Of a DNA stretch of 64,000 nucleotides, positions 34,589 through 46,041 are shown one piece after another. A program made the translations under genes and the position numbers. The notes under the pieces were generated by a model, which had not been told where the DNA came from, ran no database searches, and saw only the letters and a list, made by a program, of their open reading frames with translations. Every line of letters starts with the position of its first letter. Position 1 is the stretch's first letter. Source of the DNA: Bipolaris cookei (taxonomy: Eukaryota; Ascomycota; Dothideomycetes; Pleosporales; Pleosporaceae); assembly GCA_002286855.1 (NCBI GenBank), contig NRSV01000029.1:62832-126831 (forward strand). The letters run 5' to 3'.

Positions 34589-37077
34589 ATGCGATCTACA
34601 GTACTTTTGGCTGGTGCTCTATGTAGCCTTTCCGCTGCCAACCCTCATCCATGGATGTATGGTGTACCCGAATATCCTGATCTGGACATGAATGAGGTCA
34701 TGACGCAGGCGGATGTCGACATAATGATGGCTGTTGATGAGATCGGCGCGGCATCAGACAGCATGGTGAACACTCAAAGCTCCACGGCCCTGTCATCAGC
34801 AGCATCGGGACAAGAACCATGTGCGGTCGTTGGAAAAGCCCTCGCTGCACTGCCTTCTGGAGCCCGTCCTATTGTTCCTGCGCAACTTGGCCTACAATGT
34901 CTGCAGTCGGTTCCCATTGATCAGCCAGGAAACGTACAGCTGATCGACGATCTCAAATTGATGGTCAAATGGCAATCCAATCTTGCTTTCTTAAAGAAAC
35001 CACCCGCGACATATACTGAGCAACCTGTCGACATCATGGGACAACTCGATAACATGAGGAGCCGAGTTGCGACTGGAGGTTTCGCTACTGAATACGATTT
35101 TCAGTTGGCGATGATGGACCTCTTCACCAGCGCCTATGACAACCACTTTGCCTATCAGCCGGACATTCTGGCTTCGGTAATGCAGTTCCAAAGGCCACCT
35201 GGTTCTGAGCTGGTATCTGTTTCGTCTGATGGTATGGCTTTACCAGAAATCTACGCATATAGGGATGTCCTAAAAGCGAACAATGCCTCTTCCTTCACAC
35301 CATCAGCTATCAAGAAGATCAACGGCATGGACACCCAGGAGTATCTTGCGAATGTATCGTCTACTTCCGACTTTCACGACGCCGACACTCGATGGAATGC
35401 GTTGTTTCCTTCTCAAGCTCTGCTTGCCTCTGGCACCACTTTTCTTGGTTCTTTCCGTACTGGCAGATACCAAGGCCCTAATACCACTTTTGAATTTGCA
35501 AATGGCACAATTTGGTCGCAGATGAACGTTGCCGTAGTCATCAAGAATTTCACTGGCGTCGACAGTGGCAGTACATTCTTCCAAAAGTTTTGCAGTGGAC
35601 CTCAACCTCCATCTGCAGCTCCAGCTACAGCACCTCCTAGCAATAACACGACCCCGTCAACACCTGCGACTGCCCCTAAACCTTCGCATATTGGGTACCC
35701 AAAAGCCGAGTTGATAAACTCTGACCTCGCTGTTGGAGGTTACTTTCTTGACGGCCCAGCATACCAGGTACGCTCTGGCTGTTATACTTTGTACTTATCT
35801 AACTTTGATAGGATGTCGCTGTTCTGAGCATCCCGTCTTACCAAGCCCAAAGTCCCCAAGCTTTCCAAAATACTATGCGTAACTTCATTCGCATGTCCAG
35901 GCAACTCGGCAAGACAAAGATGATCTTTGACCTGCGCGGCAATGGCGGAGGCAACGCAATCCTGGGCTACGACACCTTCAAGCAAGTCTATCCACAAGCA
36001 GTAGCTGAGCCATACGGTGGAACACGGTACCGCACCAATGAAGCCCTGAACATCGCAGGAAACATCACCTCCTCCTTCCTGGCCAACACAACGTATGCGC
36101 AAAACAACCGAACCGCCTTTACCGAAGCCCTTGGTGCAGACGCGACGGACAGCGACATCTTCGCCCTGTCAGCGCCGTTCAACTACCAACACACGCTGGA
36201 CGTAGACAACAAACCCATTCCTAGCTGGCAGGATTTATTTGGCCCGGTCGAAATCAAAGATGACAAGTTCACGCCCATCCTGCGCTACAACTTCAGCGAC
36301 AGCGTAAGCACGTCGTACACTGGCTTCAGCGTCATTGGCTACGGCGAAAATGCAAATGAAACAAGTACGCCGCAACCATTCCGCGCAGAGGACATGGTGA
36401 TGCTGCACGACGGCATGTGCTCGTCAACATGTGCCATTGTCTCTGAGCTGCTCAAGAACCAGGGCTCCGTCCGCACAATCGCTGTAGGAGGCAGACCGCA
36501 ACCAGGCCCCATGCAGGGCGTCGGCGGCACAAAGGGCGCACAAGTATTCGCCTGGGATGACATTATTGTCCGCATGCAGGCCCTGTACGCCTTGGGCTCG
36601 CCTGACCAGCAGAAGCAATGGGACGGCATGGACATTGGCAAGACAGCGGCCGTTGAGCAGCTACTCAAGCGCTCTGCGTACAATGGAGGTCAGGTTGCAG
36701 GGGGTGTCAATCTCAAAGACAACATGAGGCTAAACGACAAGTCGGGTGTGCCTCTGGAGTTCATTTACGAAGCGGCAGACTGCAGGATGTGGTTTACGCC
36801 CAAGATGATTACAGATGTTACCGAGGTTTGGAAGAGTGTGGCGGATCGCATGTTCATGGGAAATGGTACTTCGAGTTGCATACAGGGCAGTACTACAAAC
36901 CCAAGTAGCGTGTCTGGAGGTGGGCAGTTGAACGGTGGAGATGGGACTGCGACGGCCAAGAGTTCTAGTCAGTTCACTGGCAAGGGAGTCATGGACAGTG
37001 GAGCGACCCAGCTGGGAACGCGGGCTTTGTTCACGAGCTTTGCGATTGCGACAGTTGTGATGAGTGTTCTAGCGTAG
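34589..37077 (+). CDS. Secreted, probably GPI-anchored S41-family (CPAF-like) peptidase
   Basis: Exons are 34589-35767 and 35812-37077; the 44 bp intron (gtacgc, branch ctaac, atag) is phase 0. The product has 814 residues. Residues 1-18 form a signal peptide (MRSTVLLAGALCSLSAA). Several N-x-S/T sites fit an extracellular protein. The C-terminal peptidase S41 region starts near DVAVLSIPSYQ; it has DLRGNGGGNAILGYDTF and a Ser in HDGMCSSTCAIVSELL (about residue 597), the expected nucleophile. A Pro/Thr/Ala-rich linker (about 345-375) separates the halves. The C-terminus is a Ser/Gly-rich stretch plus a hydrophobic tail without charges (LFTSFAIATVVMSVLA), a typical GPI signal. Fungal members of this family are mostly uncharacterised; the substrate is unknown. 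The ORF's upstream TTG start is ignored in favour of the ATG before the signal peptide. Confidence 0.82.
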
Positions 37078-37447
37078 TTGATAGGTACGGCTTTGGTTAG
37101 AATTAGTATAATAATATGGCGCTTTATGTTCAAGTAAAAATACAACACGTTGGTGAAGTTCAGATGGGGGCGATTAAATGAATGCTGAAAAACTGAATGA
37201 TATATTTCGTATGCGGGTGTCTTGTCCAGACATAGCGCATCGTTTGCACGTTACCTCCTACTGACTGCTTGCTGGGATGGCGGTGTACTTTTTGGGGGTA
37301 TATGGTAAGCCATCTCAAGCCATTCCTGCATTGCTATCCAGAATGACTGGCATGCCACCGTGGCATGCCGATGCAGCTCTGATGTCCGCCTCTAACGCCG
37401 ACCGTGCCATCCATAGTCTCATGTCATCATGTTCGCTATCATATTGC
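37078..37447. other. Convergent intergenic region, S41-like protease / eIF3k
   Basis: 370 bp between two 3' ends. No gene or repeat is supported. Confidence 0.5.
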
Positions 37448-38439
37448 TCATGCTGGTTGCTCATACGCCCTCTTGATAACCCTTGCAAATTCTGCGCGCA
37501 TGTTAGCAGAGCCTCATCAAACCTGTATGGATGTGGACTTACGGTCAAATTTGACGTTTTCACGGACAACAGTGCCCTTGGCCTCGTTATCCTTGTTGAT
37601 GGGCACCTTAATCTTGTCCCCGTCGACATTCCATCCACATACGCTACCAACAAAATGGTCGAATTCGCTTCCCGAGAGGTTCAACCACGACTCGAGGATG
37701 CTTCGGTCAACCTCGCGTATTGCCTGGCTCACAGTGGCGGCAATGCGTACGCGCATGAGCTCCTCAAAGCCGGAGACGTCGGCAATCAAGTCGGCGTAGA
37801 GGTCGTCAGAGTCGAGCGTGGACCAGAAGGTGGTGTAATCAGCACCTTCAAGTAGGTTTCTCAGTTCGTTGAGCTTCTGGACGGCTTCTGAAAGAGGGGC
37901 ATCGCCAGCTGCTGGGTTGTGTGACGAAGATGAAAGAGGAGCTAGGACATGTGGAGGAAGGAGTGAGAGACCCAGAGAGAAGTCGGGGCTCGGGAAGACG
38001 GTCAGAGCCTTGACGAGGATGTTGGTGATAGTCTCGTCGCGGGCAAGGTGGGGGTTGAACTGGTAGCTGGTGCATCGTTGTTAGCAACAGGCAATGGCGG
38101 AACTGGCGGGTATCAACAGTGGAGGGGGAAGAAGCTGTCAGATAGAGCTAATAATGAAACTTCAGCGGGCGGAGCGATTCAGACTCCGACACCTCGGGTA
38201 ATAGGAAACGTTGTGGTTGTTTGTTCATCTTGTAGCTTTGGAGTAGAGAAGAGGAAAGAAGACACGTACAGCTTCAGCAGGGCGAGATTGGCGTAGCAGT
38301 CGTATGTCTGGTTTTCGCATTGCTGCATGACATAGTCCTGGAAGACACCCGTCGTCTCTGGGTTGTAGCGATCCAGACCATCGAGGATCTGCTGCATGTG
38401 ATCCGGCCGCTCAGGCGCGAAGTCGAAAGGGGCGCCCAT
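37448..38439 (-). CDS. Eukaryotic translation initiation factor 3 subunit K (eIF3k)
   Basis: eIF3k is a small PCI-type subunit of the eIF3 octamer. Exons are 38439-38270, 38066-37543 and 37491-37448; the introns are 203 and 51 bp. The product has 245 residues. Recognisable blocks are PERPDHMQQILDGLDRYNPE, the CENQTYDCYANLALLKLYQFNP junction across intron 1, ILVKALTVFPSPDFSL, LNELRNLLEGADYTTFW, and the C-terminal winged-helix part (AIREVDRSILESWLNLSG, then GWNVDGDKIKVPINKDNEAK). The last exon encodes QFARVIKRAYEQPA. eIF3k is absent from budding yeast but common in filamentous fungi. The gene is divergent from TSR4 with only 180 bp between the starts. Confidence 0.93.
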
Positions 38440-38619
38440 GGTGGTTGGTGTGGATGAGCGACGAGGCGTTGGTGTAGCAGGCTGGGTTCAATTTCGCACA
38501 GTGCGAGACGGGCGGGCACTGACCACCACGCAGCCCCGCATCATCCTTCAAAAAAGTTAGACCCCGCCAAATCATTCTCCAACACACGCTGAGTACAAAT
38601 CACGCATACAATACACACA
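38440..38619. promoter_or_regulatory. Compact bidirectional promoter, eIF3k / TSR4
   Basis: Only 180 bp lie between the two start codons. Both genes serve ribosome function, so co-regulation is plausible. I see no strong TATA box. Confidence 0.55.
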
Positions 38620-39990
38620 ATGGCAGCGCCATATGATAGCGACTCGTCAGATGGCGGTGGCGACTACACCGAGACCAATGTTCTCCTCGGGTACGCCGCC
38701 AAGGAGGCCACGAGCGACACCATCTCCCATCTTGGAGGCACTCCGGTACGCATGTCACAGATGCAGCATGCCAAAGCCTGTCACTAAGCCGTGCAATAGA
38801 GTTGGATCGATGACAAGACTACTCCTTCAGGCGCCCTGGCCAAGTGTAAAGTCTGCAATGGTCTCCTCAGTCTTTTGCTTGAGCTCAACGGCGACATGCC
38901 TGACACCTTCCCTGGTCACGAGCGGCGATTATACATCTGGACGTGCCGGCGCAAGACATGCAGAAGAAGGGAGGGCAGTGTGAGGGGCATACGGGGTGTG
39001 CGCATCGCAATGGGTGCCAGCAACAAGATACCCGCTGCCAAAATCGAGAAGAAAGAGGATAAGCCGGAAGAGAAGCCACAGCCCAGGATAGGCGAGTCGC
39101 TCTTTGGTGTGCAAAATGGGGTAGGCGCTTTAGCCTCTGCAAACCCCTTCTCCAACCCCTTCGCCTCCAAGCCAGGTGCTGGAGCAGCAAACCCCTTCTC
39201 TTCGCAGTCAGGAAGCGCGAACCCCTTTGGCGCCCCAGCGTCGGCACCAGCTGTACAAGCTATCGCATCCGAGAAGAACAAGGATGAGGCGTCTACAACC
39301 CTCCCAGAGACCTTTGCATCCAAAGCGCGCATCTCCTCCCCACCTCTTTCTGAACAACAACCTCCACGGCCACACGAGCCCTGGCCAGTAGACTCTGCCT
39401 TCCCCACGCCGTTCCCACACTACCACCTAGATGCCGAGTACGAGACACTAGACATTCCATCAGTGCCAACAATCCCAGCGAATGTGCGCATGGAGGTAGA
39501 CGGCGAAGGCAGCGGGAGCACTGGGGGAGGTAAAGAGGACAAGGAGGTCTTTGAATCATCCATGGACAGGACATTCCAGAAGTTCGCAGACCGCGTAGGT
39601 GAGAATGCAGAGCAGGTCCTGCGTTATGAGTTCAAGGGCAAGCCACTGCTTTATAGCGATAACGACGCTGTTGGGAAAGCCCTGGTAGCTCACTTAGAAA
39701 ATGGACCGTCCTCCAATGCCAAAATCACCACAACAGGCTCAAAAGGCGGATCGGGTTTCCCTCGCTGCCAGATGTGCGGTGCAGACAGAGTATTTGAGGT
39801 TCAGCTGACACCACATGCCATTACTGAGCTGGAGGCTGAAGAAATGACCCTTGATGGTATGGAATGGGGCACTATCATCATGGCTGTTTGCAGTAAGGAC
39901 TGCAAGCCGAATGACGTGCCAGAAGGCGAATTGGGGTATGTAGAAGAATGGGTTGGTGTGCAGTGGGAGGAGGTACCTTCAAAGAAGTAG
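38620..39990 (+). CDS. TSR4: TSR4/PDCD2-family ribosome biogenesis protein
   Basis: TSR4 (PDCD2-like) is a dedicated chaperone for ribosomal protein uS5 (Rps2) and is needed for 20S pre-rRNA processing. Exons are 38620-38745 and 38800-39990; the 54 bp intron is phase 0. The product has 438 residues. The N-terminal half carries NVLLGYAAKEATSD, then a SWIDDKTTP motif and a zinc-binding pattern (KCKVCNGLLSLLLELNGDMP, ERRLYIWTCRRKTCRRREG). Residues about 165-205 contain four NPF tripeptides (ANPFSNPF, AANPFSS, SANPFG), unusual for the family core. The PDCD2 C-terminal domain is at the end: DRTFQKFADRVGENAEQVLRY, PRCQMCGADRVFEVQLTPH, VCSKDC. The function follows from the family; the NPF run has no known role here. 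Confidence 0.9.
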
Positions 39991-40701
39991 AGAGGAAAGA
40001 TACCCTTTGTTTTGTTGTTCAATTGGTTCACGTTTCCGAGTAAGCTGTACCGTGCTAGATGCTTGGTACCATGCTCTCACTCTTGACGTTCGGAATGACA
40101 ATAGTTCCAAAATGCTCATTACCTCACCAAAAACGGCAATTCTCTCTTGCAACCGAGACCATAAGTCGATTCGGATGCAATATCAAATCATCTCACGAGA
40201 ACAGCTATGTTCCTTCGCGGCCATACAAGAGAGACCTGGCCTTGACATGTGATGTGTGACTTGAGGTCCCCGCTAAGCCTCATTGCATACCGCCCACAAT
40301 CCGCATTCTCAAAGTACAATTTAGTCATCAATAAGCCGACAAAGGGCCTTGTTCCTGCAGGCTCCTAACCGCTCATGGCAATGTAAACTTCATCGACCAA
40401 TCCTTTCCTTTCTTCCAACCAATCATAATCAACGCGAGAGAGCGAAGTATCGCCTGAGAAATCTGTTGCGGCTGCCGCGCGGTTTTCACGCTGTTACGTC
40501 GAACTAATTGCCCCGACGCTTGAGCTGGACACGTACCTGTATCCATGTTATTGCCTGCATTTTTGCCAACATGGTTTGGTATGCTCGGAGGGTTCCGGAT
40601 GACGTGGTAGGAGGTACATATATGTATGTACCTGGAGTACATGCACGATTACGATGTCTTGTTCCTGCACGCTCTTCGCCTCATTGAGACCGACCACCAC
40701 G
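39991..40701. promoter_or_regulatory. Upstream region of the delta-9 desaturase gene
   Basis: About 0.7 kb including the TSR4 3' end. A tatatgtatgta element lies at 40619-40630. The frame is open to an earlier ATG at 40654, which would add 16 residues to the desaturase. Confidence 0.4.
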
Positions 40702-42123
40702 ATGGCCACATCAGACCCACAAGTGGCTGTGCCAGTAACAACACCAACACAGCCACATATATCAACCCAGCCTGTAACTCTCCAAAACTGGTACAAGAAG
40801 ATCAATTGGCTCAATACGACGCTGGTCGTCCTCATCCCGACCTACGGCCTCTATCTTTCCCTTTCCACTCCACTCACCCGTTCTACACTACTATGGAGCA
40901 TCATTTACTATGCTACAACCGCTTTTGGTATTACAGGCGGTTACCACAGATTATGGAGTCACCGTTGCTACTCTGCACGTCTTCCTCTACGCCTTTTCTT
41001 TGCATTCGTAGGAGCCGGAGCCATCCAAGGAAGCATACGCTGGTGGAGCGCCAACCACCGCGCTCACCATCGTTGGACTGATACCATGAAAGACCCATAT
41101 TCGGTCATGCGGGGTCTATTATTTTCCCACATTGGATGGATGGTCTTGAACACCGACCCCAAGGTAAAGGGACGCACGGACATTTCTGATCTGGACAATG
41201 ACGCTATTGTCATTTTCCAACACAAACACTATGGCAAGATTCTTATCTTTACCGCATGGATATTCCCTGCCTTGGTCGCTGGCCTCGGATGGGGAGATTG
41301 GTGGGGCGGTCTCATCTACGCAGGCATAATCCGGGCGTGTCTCGTTCAGCAAGCTACATTTTGTGTCAATTCGTTGGCACACTACATTGGAGAGCAACCG
41401 TTCGATGACCGAAGGAGTCCTAGAGATCATGTGCTTACCGCTCTCGTTACAATGGGAGAAGGTTACCACAACTTCCACCACGAGTTCCCTAGTGACTACC
41501 GTAAGTCTGACTTTCAAACAAGGGCAGAGCTGAGTATCTAACAAACCCCAGGCAACGCAATACTCTGGTACCAATACGACCCTACCAAATGGCTAATCTG
41601 GGGCATGTCCAAAATCCCCTTCTTCCCACTAACCCAAGACCTCAAGACCTTCCGCGTCAACGAAATCGAAAAAGGTCGTCTCCAACAACAGCAAAAAGCC
41701 GTAGACAAGAAACGCGCAGCACTCGACTGGGGCACTCCGCTCTCTCAATTGCCCGTCCTCTCCTGGGACGACTTCCAAAACCAAGCTTCTGAAAACGGTG
41801 CCGCGTTGGTAGCTATCGCTGGTGTCATCCACGACGTCTCACCTTTTGTCGCTGACCATCCTGGCGGCAAAACGCTTATCAAATCCGTGATTGGGAAAGA
41901 TGCAACCGCCGTATTCAACGGGGGTATATACGAACATTCAAATGCGGCGCATAACCTGCTGTCAACAATGAGAGTAGGTATTCTGCGCGGAGGCCAAGAA
42001 GTAGAGGTCTGGAAATCGAGTGCAGAGCGGGCGGCCAAGGATGTTAGAGGCTTGGGTATTGTTAGGGCGGGTGAGCAAGCTACGAGGGTCGCGGCGCCAG
42101 CTACTGTGGCTACTGCCGCGTGA
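40702..42123 (+). CDS. OLE1: Stearoyl-CoA delta-9 desaturase with C-terminal cytochrome b5 domain (OLE1)
   Basis: This ER enzyme introduces the first double bond into palmitoyl- and stearoyl-CoA. Exons are 40702-41500 and 41552-42123; the 51 bp intron (gtaagt, ctaac, cag) is phase 1. The product has 456 residues, or 472 if the ATG at 40654 is used. The three His boxes are HRLWSH (82-87), HRAHH (119-123) and HNFHH (256-260). Four membrane helices surround them. The C-terminal cytochrome b5 domain shows the heme motif HPGG at about 369-372 (FVADHPGGKTLIKSVIGKDA) and a second His in EHSNAAHNLL. The fused heme domain is normal for fungal desaturases. The MAT-type start at 40702 is preferred because upstream residues look unlike the family. 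Confidence 0.94.
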
Positions 42124-42987
42124 TAAGGATGTGATGATGATAATGATATAGTGGTGTAATGGTTGAAATTGTAAATGTGACGTTCTTTGTGTTTCATTAG
42201 AGGCACATAGATGTAAAGATACCTAGCAACAATGCTACTCCGCCGTTGAGTGCATAAACCGCCTGGTCTCGTTTTCTGAATCTTGATATATGAAGTGAAT
42301 TAAACATATCGAGAAGGATCTGCATTTCTGCTCATGACACTAGCTATGTTCAGTTCCAGAAAACAAGGAGGCAAACATCGTCTCGGTACACGCGTCTGTG
42401 AAAAGTAAAATTTAGTATCACCTATACGAAAGAGTATTTGGGATGGTACTCTGTATTACCGCCTCCCAAAAGCTGTTCATAAGATGTATCTTTTCTCCGG
42501 AAATAGGGGAACAACCATTCGTGGTATCGAAATACCGGTTGGAATCACGACGCATATTTTTTGTATACAATGAGATGTATTCACAGAGTAAAGTTTACTA
42601 TAGAATATCCAGTTCCGGGAATTGTGGGATGAAAATGATGAATAATTTGCCCATGAACTGAGTAACAAATTCTGTGTTGAAGAAGCACGTGGAAAGCATG
42701 AAATAGGAAATGTTGAAGGGTGAAATCGCTAAGGAAGGAAAATGCAGAAGATGTTTTCAAGCTGTTCAGCCGCTCAGCCGCTCTTGATCGCGCAGAATTG
42801 ACAAAGAAATGAGGGGGGATTTTTGGGCTTGTAATAATAACTGAATCCTCGTTTAGTGCATCGGAAGTCTTGAGACATTGCAAGGATCAACGGATGCCCC
42901 GAGTCTTTGCCTTTCTTGTTTTCTCGTTGTTAGTACATTGTAACTAAGTGATTATTTGAGAGCCTTACATGTGTGACAAGGTTGAAA
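42124..42987. other. Convergent intergenic region, desaturase / RING-BTB gene
   Basis: About 0.86 kb, AT-richer than the flanks. No gene or repeat is supported. Confidence 0.5.
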
Positions 42988-43939
42988 TTATGCTCCGTCG
43001 ACATCCATACCATTTGCCCTTGCTAAACATATCATTCCCTTAATCTTGTCTGCATCTCGTTTGCTTTTCCGATGCTGATAGATTCTGAGAGAAGTCATTG
43101 CCACATCCTCGAAGAATTTTACAGGTGGTTTTTTCTTACAGGAGGCAATGCCATCTTGATTTCCGTTTTTCATCTTGATTCTAATGTACAACTCAACCAT
43201 TAGTTGTTTGGAGCGAGGTTCTATGTGTTCGTCGTAAAAAGCTACGATACATTCTTCTCTCACGGCTGACGCGCTGATCGCCGATTTGACAATCGCATTC
43301 ATCACCTTCGTGCAGAAATACTCATCCTCAACTTTGATTCCAATCACAAAAGCACGGGCGAGGAGGTAGAAAGCCGCGTCCCTTCTAAAGCGCTTATCAG
43401 CATCATAGTCATCACTCTTATTTCCTTTTTTCCAGATCTTTTACACTTGGGACGAGTCGAGTGTAAATCCAGTTCTAACATACTTCAAAAGCATATTGGT
43501 CGCACAAGGGGAGTGACACCTGCTGACTGAGTGGAGGCTCGGTCCATTCTTGCTGGCACGATGGACATGGTTCAGGCTTTTGTTTAGCTGACGCTCTTCT
43601 CCATGGATTGATGCAGTAAAGATGAACATCTTCGCCGCAAAAATCGCTGAATGTTATATAATCCTGATCAGTATCCAGGACCCCGTGGCAAATCAAGCAG
43701 TGGTCTTGATCTCTTTTCTTTTCGGCTGGAAAATCCGACGAAAACAATTCGAGTGAGCGCAAAGGTCTGTGTGTAAAGTAAATTTCATTGCCTCCAAGTG
43801 CAAACTCAGTCGCACAATTCCCTGACCATGCCTGGCTAATACTTAATTCTTTGGAACTTTCTCGAATTGCAGTAACATGGCTTTGCGTTTGCCATAACTC
43901 GAAGTCGTATAGCTCGATTGTAGATTGAACTTACTTCAT
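42988..43939 (-). CDS. RING-H2-like zinc finger protein with a BTB-associated tail
   Basis: Two coding exons are clear: 43835-43484 and 43416-42988, joined across a 67 bp intron (gtatgt...aataag). The ATG at 43939 can be reached by a five-base first coding exon (43939-43935) and a 99 bp intron (gtaagt...attag), giving 261 residues; this first exon is uncertain, and the second-exon frame stays open for about 30 codons upstream without an ATG. The RING-like motif is CLICHGVLD, then FCGEDVHLYCINPW and PCPSCQQEW. Seven of the eight RING-H2 ligands are visible; the fourth (usually His) reads Glu. After it, FRRDAAFYLLARAFVIGIKV and EDEYFCTKVMNAIVKSAI resemble the helices after a BTB core. An E3-ligase or adaptor role is only an inference from these domains. 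Degraded relatives lie at 44993-45647 and 46042-46332. Confidence 0.6.
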
Positions 43940-44992
43940 GATTCTCTTGCTTAGCACTGGCTGGATATCTCTTTTCCACAACGATGGTGCAACGCTTCGG
44001 TGTCGAAGTCTGTGGCTTGATGCGGTATACACAAATGTTCGAAAATGTTAGGTGGACGAAAAGTGGAAGGAAGAAAGGAAGGAAGGAAAGAGGGAGGAAA
44101 GAGGGAGGAAGGCAATATTTATATACCCAGCTAGCAATGAGATCAAGACATTTTTCATTTGTAGGTGAGGAAGCCGATGGTCTACTGGTAATTGCACCGA
44201 CACCTTCTCTAGATACAGTGAAGCAGAATCCAAGCTAAAAAAGTTGAAAACTGATGGCACCTAATCTCACTGGGCCTGGAGAAACAGCGGGAGCATTAAA
44301 TGCAGTCGAGATTTATCTCACTATCACCTTCCCAAAGAAGCTGAAGCTGACATGATACTACAACTAACGGTATAATAAAAGCATAAGACTGAGAAGAGCA
44401 CACTGAAGCTGATGTAAGAGATGAGTATCTGATCGTGAGCAGAAGGTACGCAAAGTATGAGGAGCTGAGTCAAGGTGCGATGCCTAAAGAGATTCCAGGC
44501 CATGACATCAATGCTCATCAGAAGAAAGCGTGTTGCCCTGGTTCATCCAGCACTTTTGCTGAATTCAAGTATTATTGTGCCAAGTATGTACAGCAAGCTC
44601 TTTATCGTTCCTTCTATCTACTTCCAACTCGAGGATAATACTCAATCTCACTTTCGGGTACCAGATCATGAAGAGCCAAAGATTGTGAGAATATGTCAAA
44701 CGATGCTGCTACAAAAATTATTCATTGTATCATATTCAGTTAGGAAAAGAAGAAAAACTTGCATCTCTTTATGATACGTGTGTTGGTTGTGAAAGGTGAC
44801 GTAATCAGCGCGTATACACCTCCACCAAAATATTTTCCCACACTTCTTTCGAGCGAATTACTGCTTTAAAACGCTCCGTCTAAGACTCTCTAGCCTCATT
44901 GATACACTTTACAATCCTTCCCTTGATCAATGGGCCCATAATTCTCATGTACCCTCTGAATCTCGTCCCAGCATTCCCGATCCACGGAAGCC
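43940..44992. other. AT-richer spacer within the RING/BTB island
   Basis: About 1 kb. It contains a GGAAGG/GGGAGGAAA purine run (44062-44113). Short ORFs show no family motif. Confidence 0.45.
44062..44113. repeat. GGAA/GGGAGGAAA purine-rich tandem repeat
   Basis: Repeated ggaa and gagggaggaaa units lie between the RING/BTB gene and its relic. Confidence 0.8.
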
Positions 44993-45647
44993 TACTTTAC
45001 GCTTTCTATGCCAGAGAATGTGTCCGGTTCCACAAATAATAGATTGTTGACTTGTAATCTGAACCTAATGTCTTTGAAGACATTAGAAACAGCCCAGAGT
45101 TTGAGCGTGATGGAATTGAAAGCGCCAGTCCCCCCCGAGATCACTACGGGAATATTTAATGTAGATGTGTACACGCAGTCCATGTAAATCTGCACGGCCT
45201 CGGCATCGAGTTCAGTCTCTACATTCGGATTGGAAAAGGGTGGGCCTGTCTTCCAGCTGGCGCGGCGTATTGAACAGTTTGCTGGAGAATTCCTTCTCCT
45301 AGTGGTTCTTCTATAATTCTTCCATGTTTCTATGCATGATTCATGGAAATTCTGGACGCAATTGGTGCAGAAAGAGATATCTTTGACAACGGGATTGAGG
45401 GTATCGGTGCAGATGCAATATTCGTCAGTTGGGGAGATGTGTTTGCAATGTTTTTGGAGACGGTCTCTGAATTACCTTAAGGTATTGCATATGCGATCTA
45501 AGTTGCAGGAGATGATTAGCTTAAAGCCGAGATTTTGGTGTGATGGAGTTTGGGTACTTTCGTGGACACTAAAGCGTCGTTCTAGATTGGAGACCTTGAA
45601 GTGAACAATCCTGTTGCCGACACTTCTAAATATCAGCATCCGATCGA
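44993..45647 (-). pseudogene. Decayed RING/BTB-like gene
   Basis: Three pieces of one old gene can be read on the minus strand in different frames. 45647-45472 (DRMLIFRSVGNRIVHFKV) resembles the start of a BTB domain and ends at TAA. About 45450-45219 is a RING-H2-like segment (YCICTD, then FCTNCVQNFHESCIETWK) and ends at TAG. About 45230-44993 resembles a BTB tail (ELDAEAVQIYMDCVYTSTLN, then TLKLWAVSNVFKDIRFRLQV). The shared RING then BTB-tail order matches the gene at 42988-43939. Frame changes and stops mark it as non-functional, unless unusual introns rescue it. Confidence 0.55.
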
Positions 45648-46041
45648 CCCGTGGCAGAAAAACAAATAGAAATAACTGGTTGATCTCAGCTTTTTAGTAG
45701 TATCTTCAGACTTGGTAGGCGCCATCTTTGTAGGTGAAAATGTCGTAGATGATGGCAGCTGTGAGTAGAAAGAAACACAAGATATGATGTGGGAAAGGCT
45801 ATAGTCGAACCGACGGTGTGAAAGTGAGACCTCTGGTAGATCATTATGTATTGGTGAATCGAAATTTCAGATGAGGGCATTGTATGAAGATCATAAAGGC
45901 AAATTACTATTTTCAGATTGAGCCAAGGCACTAGGCTGGTACAAAGAGTGATCGCAGTGAATCCATTGCATGTGATATAATGATTCTGTTCGCATATCAT
46001 AATCTGATACTATCCATCGTATTGTGAGCTTCTTCAAATAA

